42,764 bases of DNA from Dehalococcoidia bacterium. GTDB taxonomy: Bacteria > Chloroflexota > Dehalococcoidia > GIF9 > UBA5629. The DNA lies in NCBI GenBank assembly GCA_003142375.1, contig PLME01000020.1, positions 1 through 42,764 of the forward strand, in the 5' to 3' direction. Shown here piece after piece: positions 1 through 6,786 of this stretch (positions are counted from its first letter, which is position 1; each line of letters starts with the position of its first letter). The position numbers and the translations under genes are program-made. Under the pieces are notes generated by a model that saw only the letters and a program-made list of their open reading frames with translations, searched no databases and was not told the origin of the DNA.

Positions 1-556
1 CGAGTTCGAGTACCGCGTACGGGAGGGGCTGCTCTCCTTTGCGCTGTTGAAGCCGGTGCACCCCATACATTCCGACATAGCCGATAACGTGTCCTCCAAG
101 CTGATAACCCTGCCCGCCATGGTGCTCATCGCCATCGTCCTGGCTTTTGCCTTCCATGCCTCCATCGCACCCCAGCCCTGGGCGGTTTTGGTCTTCATCC
201 CGGTACTGTTGATGGCCTTTATGGTGCGCTTTCTGCTGGAATGGACCCTGGCGCTGGTGGCCTTCTGGACCACACGGGTCAGCGCCATCAACCAGTCCTA
301 TTTCGTACTGATGCTCTTCCTCTCCGGGCAGATCGCGCCCCTTACTCTATTGCCACAACCGGTCCAGATTATTGCCGACATACTGCCTTTCCGCTGGGTG
401 ATAGGCTTCCCTGTCGAGCTTTTGCTGGGCAAGCTCAGCCCGGTTGATGTTTTGATAGGCCTGGGAGCGCAGGCGGCCTGGATTATCGTGGGCTACGTAT
501 TGTTAAGGATCGTGTGGAAGGCGGGGACGAAGGTTTATTCTGCGGTGGGCGCATGA
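1..556 (+). CDS. ABC-2 type transporter permease, 5' end outside window
   Basis: The reading frame is open from base 2 to the TGA at 554-556, so the true start lies upstream of the window; a TTG at 47 is internal. About 184 residues are visible. They form several hydrophobic segments separated by short polar loops and fit the C-terminal half of the ABC-2 permease family that includes COG4587. The next gene starts inside this one through an ATGA overlap and encodes a second permease, which is the usual arrangement for a two-permease exporter; the ATPase gene is probably just upstream. The substrate cannot be told from sequence. The family call is fairly secure, the substrate unknown. Confidence 0.8.
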   Translation, partial: EFEYRVREGLLSFALLKPVHPIHSDIADNVSSKLITLPAMVLIAIVLAFAFHASIAPQPWAVLVFIPVLLMAFMVRFLLEWTLALVAFWTTRVSAINQSYFVLMLFLSGQIAPLTLLPQPVQIIADILPFRWVIGFPVELLLGKLSPVDVLIGLGAQAAWIIVGYVLLRIVWKAGTKVYSAVGA

Positions 557-1338
557 ACTTCTTCCGCCTGCTGGGGGCCTATTTCGTGGTCAGCTTCATG
601 GGGGAAGTTGCCTACCGGGTCAACTTCTTCGTGCAGCTATTCCAGACCTTTCTCAACCTGGTGGTGTCTCTGGGCGGCCTGGCCGTCATTTTTTCCTACA
701 CCGACAAGCTGGGGGGCTGGGGTCCGCAGGAGATACTGGCGCTGGTGGGCGTTTATTTCCTGGTGGGCGGGCTCATCGGCCTGGTCATCCAGCCGGGCAT
801 GGAGGCCTTTATCCAATCGGTGCGCGACGGCACGCTCGATTTCACGCTCATCCGTCCCGAGGACTCGCAGCTCCTGGTCAGCATCGGGAGCATCGACATC
901 TGGAAGCTGATCGATATATTGCTGGGGCTGGGCATAATGACATGGGCCTTGATAGGGCTGGGGTATACAGTGGGATTAATGCAAGCCGGCATGTTCGTGC
1001 TCACGCTGGCGGCGGGCGGGGTTATTATCTATTGCTTCTTCCTGATACTGGCCACGCTGTCATTCTGGTTCGTGCGCATAGAGAACATACTGGTGATTTT
1101 CCAGAGCATGTATGAGGCCGGGCGCTGGCCGGTGAGCCTGTATCCGGCGTGGCTGCGTTACGGGCTGACATTCGTGGTGCCGATCGCCTTTGCCACCACA
1201 ATACCAGCCGAAGCGCTGACCAACCGCCTCAACCTGCAAACCCTGCTGGGGGCGGTGGGGGCGGCGCTGGTTCTGCTGGTGATTTCCAGGGTAATCTGGC
1301 GGGTGGGCCTGCGGCATTATTCCGGAGCTTCGGCGTGA
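553..1338 (+). CDS. ABC-2 type transporter permease (second subunit)
   Basis: This gene encodes 261 residues from the ATG at 553, which overlaps the stop of the previous permease gene (ATGA). An in-frame upstream start at 514 would lie deep inside that gene and is less likely. The protein has about six hydrophobic segments and no soluble domain, and matches the ABC2_membrane_6 type (COG3694-like) that pairs with COG4587-like permeases. It should form the membrane channel of an exporter together with its neighbour and an ATPase encoded outside the window. It ends 35 bases before an AT-rich island, so it marks the left edge of the ordinary-composition chromosome. Confidence 0.8.
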   Translation: MNFFRLLGAYFVVSFMGEVAYRVNFFVQLFQTFLNLVVSLGGLAVIFSYTDKLGGWGPQEILALVGVYFLVGGLIGLVIQPGMEAFIQSVRDGTLDFTLIRPEDSQLLVSIGSIDIWKLIDILLGLGIMTWALIGLGYTVGLMQAGMFVLTLAAGGVIIYCFFLILATLSFWFVRIENILVIFQSMYEAGRWPVSLYPAWLRYGLTFVVPIAFATTIPAEALTNRLNLQTLLGAVGAALVLLVISRVIWRVGLRHYSGASA

Positions 1339-1373
1339 GATAATAGAGGAGTAATTAGTACTAGGAAAACCCC

Positions 1374-2231
1374 TTATTGTTTCTGCTTAGGATGCTCACG
1401 CTTAAGCATTTCGGCTTCGTTCTGAGTTTGATCTTTCAAATCTTTCTTAAAATTCTCTAACTTCAATCTATTAAAAGCGTTAGGATTCCGCTCACAATGG
1501 TAATAATAATGAGCCATTTTCCGTTCTTTTTCTTTCTGCTGAATTTCTTTTGATGTAGGTTTAAATCTTCCCGTTAGCTTAAGTGCTTTTACAACTGCCT
1601 TATAAATTGCGTATGCAAGAACTAATATGCCAATCCATATATTTGCAAGGCCAAGGATAGCTACAATTACAGGAATGACGACTATCCAAATAACAACTAT
1701 GAACCATCCAGTACGCAATTTTCTATGTTCCGTCTCGATTTCTTGACGTAATTGCCCCTTCGTTTTAAAAGGAATGTCCACATAAACCCTTTTCAGAAAT
1801 TCCGGATCTAAAACATGCATGGGCAATTCATCGTCTGCTATTATTCCCCATGTACTACGTATATCCTTGGCACCATCATCGATTAACCCCACTAGACAGT
1901 CGCTTGTTTTCATGGGCTCCAAGGTAATAGCTGTCCCTATATCATCAAAAGCATAAACCCTAATCGGGATATTGTAGTGGGCAATCCAGTGATTGAGTTC
2001 ATGTTCCATTAGTAGTGCAATATCCACTTTTTCAATAGGGCTGGGGAATACTAACTGTAAAGTAGCAAACCGATAGCCAGGTTTAGGGGGACAATATTCA
2101 ACGAAATAGTCGCCACGGCCTTCCCTTACTGACTCGAAATACATATTGCTATTGGTTTCCATTTTTACAGGCAGTCCAAAACAAATATAGTTCATTTTAT
2201 GCCGCTTTATGTTCATAGACAAGAGGACCAC
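1374..2231 (-). CDS. Unknown protein with two membrane helices
   Basis: I do not recognise this family. The longest frame starts at a GTG at 2231; in-frame ATGs at 2216 and 2195 are equally possible because none has a good ribosome binding site. The first ~170 residues are soluble and mixed alpha/beta, with a His-rich ELNHWIAHY stretch near residue 80. Two adjacent hydrophobic helices follow around residues 176-215, separated by a very short turn, and then a Lys/Glu-rich charged tail of about 70 residues. Codon use is AT-rich, like the reverse transcriptase gene and unlike the flanking genes. It is transcribed away from the reverse transcriptase unit, with 133 bases between them. It could be a membrane-bound partner or an unrelated passenger of the same island. 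Confidence 0.6.
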   Translation of the reverse strand: MVLLSMNIKRHKMNYICFGLPVKMETNSNMYFESVREGRGDYFVEYCPPKPGYRFATLQLVFPSPIEKVDIALLMEHELNHWIAHYNIPIRVYAFDDIGTAITLEPMKTSDCLVGLIDDGAKDIRSTWGIIADDELPMHVLDPEFLKRVYVDIPFKTKGQLRQEIETEHRKLRTGWFIVVIWIVVIPVIVAILGLANIWIGILVLAYAIYKAVVKALKLTGRFKPTSKEIQQKEKERKMAHYYYHCERNPNAFNRLKLENFKKDLKDQTQNEAEMLKREHPKQKQ

Positions 2232-2260
2232 TGTCGCATAGTAAATCCACTTTCGAAATA

Positions 2261-2289
2261 TTGAATCGATACGATTAACCGTGTATTAT
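2261..2289 (+). promoter_or_regulatory. Putative sigma-70 promoter for the small gene + reverse transcriptase unit
   Basis: A TTGAAT element (2261-2266) and a TATTAT element (2284-2289) are separated by exactly 17 bases, close to the sigma-70 consensus. Transcription would begin near 2296, at the palindrome at 2294-2308, and run into the gene at 2365. Confidence 0.5.
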
Positions 2290-2293
2290 AGAA

Positions 2294-2308
2294 ATCGTCA
2301 AAGACGAT
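2294..2308. promoter_or_regulatory. Perfect 6-3-6 palindrome at the predicted start of transcription
   Basis: ATCGTC and GACGAT flank AAA, giving a perfect inverted repeat five bases after the putative -10 element. Its position suits a repressor operator or a small 5' hairpin in the transcript. No regulator gene of a recognisable family is encoded nearby, although the 93-residue protein could act on it. The palindrome is seen directly; its role is inferred. Confidence 0.35.
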
Positions 2309-2364
2309 ACGTAGACGAATCAGTAACGTATGAAAGTAAATACAGATTATCTTAGGGAGGCATT

Positions 2365-2646
2365 ATGGAGCTGGCTGAATTCAGGGAAAACGCATTGACA
2401 AAATTCACAAAAGAAATAACTGACATATTCTTCTGTTATATCGAGAGTGATACAGCACTTCTGCAAGACTATTTGCGAGTGATTGGTAGGGAAGGTGATC
2501 TAGATAGCACAAACATGGCTTTGGGGAAGGGCATCAAAGAATGGTTTGGCTTAAAAAATGACCTGATTAGCGATAACCCCAAAAGTAAATTAATAAAATC
2601 CTATACACAGCATATAAGTCCTCAATCCCATATTTCAGGCGGTTGA
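2365..2646 (+). CDS. Small unknown protein upstream of the reverse transcriptase
   Basis: The gene encodes 93 residues from an ATG with a strong AGGGAGG ribosome binding site at 2353-2359. The protein is predicted to be largely helical, with a charged amphipathic N-terminal part (residues 1-60) and a polar Ser/His/Gly tail. It has no membrane segment and no helix-turn-helix that I can be sure of. It lies 156 bases before the reverse transcriptase gene on the same strand and behind the same putative promoter, so the two are probably co-transcribed. Possible roles are a regulatory partner, an accessory subunit or an antitoxin of the enzyme. I cannot assign a family; the good ribosome binding site and matching AT-rich composition support a real gene. 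Confidence 0.6.
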   Translation: MELAEFRENALTKFTKEITDIFFCYIESDTALLQDYLRVIGREGDLDSTNMALGKGIKEWFGLKNDLISDNPKSKLIKSYTQHISPQSHISGG

Positions 2647-2802
2647 ATTATTAGCTTAAAATAGACCAGGGGTTGGACGACAGATTGTATACTGAACCTC
2701 TTATTAAGAATACCGCAAAAGTTGATGCCGCACATATAGTTTTTCCCATCCATAGCAGTAAAACAGCAAGTATCTATAGTCATAATTGGTTTAATTAAAA
2801 GC
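2647..2802 (+). other. 156-base spacer before the reverse transcriptase; possible RNA or tiny ORF
   Basis: This spacer is long for an operon, and the downstream ATG has no recognisable ribosome binding site. Several defence-type reverse transcriptases copy a non-coding RNA encoded just upstream, so this is where such an RNA would lie. By eye I find no long stable stem. One plus-strand frame is open from 2655 to the TAA at 2796-2798; from a TTG at 2673 it would encode 41 residues, but without a usable ribosome binding site. It could be a decayed gene end, a tiny gene or chance. Confidence 0.3.
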
Positions 2803-4854
2803 ATGGCGAATTTAAAGACCATAGAAAATCTTCGCTTAGCTTGGATTCGTACTCTAGGCATTGAAAATGCCGATTATCGCAACTTGCAAAGAATAGAATT
2901 TGACGCTTTTGGTTGGGCAGAAACAGAAAATCTACTCCATCTGTTAAAGGAACTCAAAGATAATACGTTCAGCCCAACGCAGGGAACCAAAATATATATA
3001 CCTAAGCCCTCAGGATTATTAAGGCCATTGACGGTGTTAACGGTAAGAGACACAATCATTTATCAGGCGGTAGCTAATGTCATCGCAGAGAAAGCCAGGA
3101 AACGCCTATCAAAATACTACTTTAATAGAACATTTAGCAATATGCTAACGTCAACTGACTATATTTATTTTTTCAAACAGTGGAAATTTGGCAGAAAGAA
3201 ATTGGACGAGGCCAGGAAACAAGCCTTCAAACAAGGTTTTGTTTGGTATGGGGAGCTCGATCTCGCATCTTTCTATGATGTCATCGACCATACAATACTT
3301 GGACATCTGACTTCTGAATTTTATAGTGATGAAGACGGACTCAATCTATTATTTTCTTGCCTATCTCAATGGACAGTACATCCCAAGGGTTTTAAACATG
3401 GTCATGGCATTCCTCAAGGCCCCGGGCCTTCCGCCTTTTTTGCCGAATGCGTTTTGCATTATCTCGACCAACGAATGGATGGATTGGGTGAGTGCGTGTA
3501 TTTCAGATATGTTGACGACATTACAATAATGTCTAAGAATCAGAATGATGCAAGGAAATTATTTTCTAAAATCGAAATGATTTGTAGAGAACTGGGATTA
3601 ATCCCCCAGATCAAAGTACCTCTCCAAGAATTAAATACTCTTGAGAGCTTAATGTTCCCTGAACCAAGTGCCATGCAAAGTAATGCCTTCATCACTGACC
3701 GGGTATCCCAAAGGCAAAATAGCCAGGCCAGGCGAATCTTTTTAAGTTGTTTTCGCAATAGCGAGATCAGCTACAAAGAGAGTCAGCTAATAAGTAAGCT
3801 AAATTACTCTCTATTTAGAATGAATCCGGATCGAAGAATATTGAACAAGATTGTTAACCTTATCGAAACAATGCCGACTGTAAGCGCTGCAGTAAATTTT
3901 TATTTGAGAAAATTTGGTGAGAATAAGGATATCTGTGGGTATCTACTTAAGTACCTGGAGAGCGAACCGATATATGGCTTCGCAGCAAGCAATTGTCTTG
4001 AAACCACATATTATATTTGTGGAAGAGGACATTTTGGTAGGCTAACTACTATAAGTAAAAAATTTTTGTCCGCGTCTTATCAATCTATATTGAGATCTAC
4101 TGCTGTGAAAATACTTGGTCTTCGCAAAATAGGCATAAATATACTATTCCGATTATTTGATAATACAGTTGATATCTATGTAAAAGAACATTTACTTTTT
4201 TCATTAGCTAATTCATTGGAAGATCCACGGCGAGAGCAATTTCTCAATGCTCAACTTAGGTCACCTAATCAAGATATTGCCATGATAGCTGCTTACCTTC
4301 TAACTAGCAATAATCTGAAATTGGCGAAATCCTCAGTTCCTGTCAATACCTGGGCAAGCCCCATTCTGAAGAGTAAGAGGTTATTAAGAAATAGAGTAAT
4401 AGGCGATAGAGTTGGCGACATCATAAAGAAGAGATACGGAGTGTCCATCCCTGTTAGCTTCAGTTTTCGACACATATTATCGAGAGGACAATATAAACAA
4501 ATTATGTTACATCTAAACATGGCCGAAGGGAGTTTTGCAACTAACCGGTCACTGTGGGTTGTACAGATGGATAATATTAATCAAATATTTCTTACATTAA
4601 TATATAGAAAACTTTGCATACCTGTGCCTATGGGCCAAGAATTTGGGGCAATAAAATCCAGTTCTCTGGGAACATCGTTCCCCAACTTGGCAGCTATATT
4701 TGAACGATGTCATGATGCCAGCCGAGAAAATCCAGTCCCTCATGCTTACTCCAGGCTGCTTGGAAATTTCTCCCGTAATATTAAGGTTCGGCGAAGGGAC
4801 AATTTAGTGCGTGAACTTAAAACCGCATATCAGGAATTCATAAACAAATACTAA
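2803..4854 (+). CDS. Reverse transcriptase of unknown-group / defence (Abi-DRT-like) type
   Basis: This 683-residue protein is an RNA-directed DNA polymerase. The polymerase core fills roughly residues 30-330. Motif A is around D153 (ELDLASFYD), motif B is GIPQG at 202-206, and the catalytic motif C is YVDD at 236-239. An IPKPSG...RPL stretch near residue 66 matches the conserved N-terminal motif of this superfamily. The remaining ~350 residues are rich in Leu/Ile helices in repeating pairs, like the HEAT-like helical regions of Abi-type and unknown-group reverse transcriptases. I see no group II intron maturase X domain, HNH endonuclease or intron RNA, and no retron msr/msd pattern. The ATG at 2803 is the only ATG, GTG or TTG after an in-frame stop at 2737. 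Base composition is clearly more AT-rich than the housekeeping genes, which suggests transfer. Phage defence is an inference from the enzyme class. Confidence 0.85.
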   Translation: MANLKTIENLRLAWIRTLGIENADYRNLQRIEFDAFGWAETENLLHLLKELKDNTFSPTQGTKIYIPKPSGLLRPLTVLTVRDTIIYQAVANVIAEKARKRLSKYYFNRTFSNMLTSTDYIYFFKQWKFGRKKLDEARKQAFKQGFVWYGELDLASFYDVIDHTILGHLTSEFYSDEDGLNLLFSCLSQWTVHPKGFKHGHGIPQGPGPSAFFAECVLHYLDQRMDGLGECVYFRYVDDITIMSKNQNDARKLFSKIEMICRELGLIPQIKVPLQELNTLESLMFPEPSAMQSNAFITDRVSQRQNSQARRIFLSCFRNSEISYKESQLISKLNYSLFRMNPDRRILNKIVNLIETMPTVSAAVNFYLRKFGENKDICGYLLKYLESEPIYGFAASNCLETTYYICGRGHFGRLTTISKKFLSASYQSILRSTAVKILGLRKIGINILFRLFDNTVDIYVKEHLLFSLANSLEDPRREQFLNAQLRSPNQDIAMIAAYLLTSNNLKLAKSSVPVNTWASPILKSKRLLRNRVIGDRVGDIIKKRYGVSIPVSFSFRHILSRGQYKQIMLHLNMAEGSFATNRSLWVVQMDNINQIFLTLIYRKLCIPVPMGQEFGAIKSSSLGTSFPNLAAIFERCHDASRENPVPHAYSRLLGNFSRNIKVRRRDNLVRELKTAYQEFINKY

Positions 4855-5009
4855 AAACACTCCGTTCTAAAATTTGTGGTTTTCTAATAAAAAACGATGA
4901 TCTCAGTCGGACCATAATTGATTTTTACGAGTGACTTTCGCCAGTCTCAGGTGATATCATCAATAATTTTAAAAAGGCCTAGCATGCTCAATGATATTAT
5001 TAACCGAGG

Positions 5010-5281
5010 TTATCTCCTCACAAACACGACCATCCCCACCATCGTCAGCACGGCCCGGACAGAGCCGAAATAGAACGGTGCGGCAGGGTTGATGGACTGC
5101 CATAGCCAGCCGGCTATGAGGCTGGCGGGAAGCAGGGTAACACCCACGATGCCGTGGTACATGCCGAAAGCCGTGGCAGGTTTCTCAGGATATATATCCG
5201 TCATCAGCAGTTGTGCGACAACTGTGTCGCACCCCAATGGAGCCCGAAGAGCGTTTTGAGTATGCCTGAGAAATACGAGAA
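5010..5281 (-). pseudogene. Decayed C-terminal fragment of an MFS transporter
   Basis: An open frame from 5237 down to the TAA at 5010 encodes about 50 residues nearly identical to the C-terminus of the intact MFS transporter at 10457-11650, from the AFGMYHGIVG motif to the final VRR. Just upstream, homology continues in another frame (LFGLHWGA against FYGLYYGL), so at least one frameshift has occurred. Everything N-terminal to that is missing; the sequence runs straight into the end of the sugar symporter gene. No start codon with a ribosome binding site is present. This is a remnant of a duplicated or recombined gene and is very unlikely to make a working protein. Confidence 0.8.
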
Positions 5282-6664
5282 CTACCCATTAGGCCGGGAT
5301 ATTTGTGATTTTACCTTTTCGAACTCCTCTTCTGTGAGAGTGTACTTGCTGAATGGGAAAAAACTCAGCAGGACCATTGCCGCCGGAAAGAGGCAGAAAA
5401 TGATACGGACCCCTGTACTCACGGTCTCAGGCTGAGTGCCATCGGCTGCAAAACCTGAAAGTGCCAGGGCAAAGCCCACGATAGGTGGACCCACAGAGTA
5501 GGCGATCTTCTGGCCCGCCGACCACATGCCGGAGAAGACACCCTCACGGCGCAGGCCGGATTGCATCTCGTCATATTCGATGGTATCGGGGAGCATCGAG
5601 AAGGGAAAGAGCTGGAAGCTGGAAAAGCCGATCCCTGCCAGGAAGACCTGGACATAGAAAAGCCAAAGCAACGAAGGGCTGGTGAAGAAAAGTGATCCCA
5701 TCATTACCGTAAATATTGCCAGCCCTATGTAGTATGACTTGATCTTACCAAGTCTCTTACCGACGGCAAGCCATACCGGGATAAACAGGATGCCGGTGAC
5801 CAGGAAAATGGGGAAGGCCACATTCATTGCGGTCTCGGGCAGGGCCATGGCATATTTCACGTAATAGATGAATCCTGCCATCAGAACGCCGATGGCCAGC
5901 GCCTGCAGGAAATAGCTGGACATAAGCATGACAAAAGGATGATTTTTAGCAGCTATCCTGATCTGCTCTTTCATCGAAGGCATTTCCTTTTTGGGAGGCA
6001 GACTGGGTGCCTTTGCAGTGCCGAAAAAGCAGATGAAGCAGGTAATAATCATACCCACGCCGAAAATGGCGCCCATGAAGTGATATCCCTGGGGCCCTCC
6101 CCCGCCGGCCTGCACCAGGGGCAATGCCAGCGCACCCGCAAGCAATGCGCCAACGGAGGCAAATATCATTCTGAAAGATGTAATCGACATGCGCTCGTTA
6201 TAGTCGCTGGACATCTCCGGCACCATACTTGCGTATGGAACGTTGACAATCGCAAAAACGGTGCAGCCCAATAGAAAGAGGATTGAGACCTGGAGTGCGT
6301 TTGCGAATTCATTCCCGTAATTCGGGGCAATGAAAATGGCGAAGAATGTTATACCGAAAGGGATGGCTCCCCAAAGAAGGTAAACGCGCCTCCTGCCAAA
6401 ACGCGAACGTGTAACATCCGAGATTGCCCCCATAATTGGGTCGGCGATTACGTCCCACAGCTTGGGTAAGAGGAGCATCATGCCTGCAAGTGCTGGATTT
6501 ACACCTACAACGTTTGTCAGGAAGAAAAGCAGGTACATCCCGGTTGCAACGATGAAAATATTATTGGATATGTCGCCGATGCCGTAACTCAGCTTAATAG
6601 CAAACGGAAGCGTTTTTGCTTTTGCCTGCCCGGTGCTGGTGACTTTTTCGCCTGTATTTCCCAT
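5282..6664 (-). CDS. MFS transporter of the GPH (glycoside-pentoside-hexuronide:cation symporter) family
   Basis: The predicted protein is 460 residues with about twelve membrane helices and belongs to the MelB-like MFS_2 group (COG2211). Family features visible are an N-terminal KLSYGIGD stretch at the first helix, DPIMGAISD after helix 2, and the basic RSRFGRRR loop that follows. I chose the ATG at 6664 because a strong GGGGGAGG ribosome binding site precedes it; a 21-residue extension to 6727 would have no such site. The family moves sugars or related compounds with a cation, but no sugar-degrading gene lies nearby, so the substrate is unknown. The gene sits between the MFS remnant and a large sensor gene on the same strand. 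Confidence 0.85.
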   Translation of the reverse strand: MGNTGEKVTSTGQAKAKTLPFAIKLSYGIGDISNNIFIVATGMYLLFFLTNVVGVNPALAGMMLLLPKLWDVIADPIMGAISDVTRSRFGRRRVYLLWGAIPFGITFFAIFIAPNYGNEFANALQVSILFLLGCTVFAIVNVPYASMVPEMSSDYNERMSITSFRMIFASVGALLAGALALPLVQAGGGGPQGYHFMGAIFGVGMIITCFICFFGTAKAPSLPPKKEMPSMKEQIRIAAKNHPFVMLMSSYFLQALAIGVLMAGFIYYVKYAMALPETAMNVAFPIFLVTGILFIPVWLAVGKRLGKIKSYYIGLAIFTVMMGSLFFTSPSLLWLFYVQVFLAGIGFSSFQLFPFSMLPDTIEYDEMQSGLRREGVFSGMWSAGQKIAYSVGPPIVGFALALSGFAADGTQPETVSTGVRIIFCLFPAAMVLLSFFPFSKYTLTEEEFEKVKSQISRPNG

Positions 6665-6786
6665 AGCCTCCCCCTTTAATACAGTACCCTTTGCGCCCAT
6701 ATTAATTGTTGGAAAGCAGGTTGTCAAAACCCTGGATGTAAAGTGGAATAAACACTACCATCATTCCTGCGGGCAGCCAGTGGGAA

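Noticed and set aside
2644-2798. Possible read-through of the TGA of the 93-residue gene into a longer protein
   Set aside because: The same frame meets a TAG at 2662-2664 a few codons later, and the open frame in the spacer is in a different phase with its own stop upstream.
2803-4854. Reverse transcriptase considered as a group II intron or a retron
   Set aside because: There is no maturase or endonuclease domain, no intron 5'/3' boundary sequences and no recognisable msr/msd fold; the long helical C-terminus fits Abi/unknown-group enzymes better.
1340-5010. Attachment-site direct repeats flanking the AT-rich island
   Set aside because: I compared the edges near 1340-1375 and 4975-5025 and found only short AT-rich similarity, no convincing repeat, and no integrase or tRNA gene.
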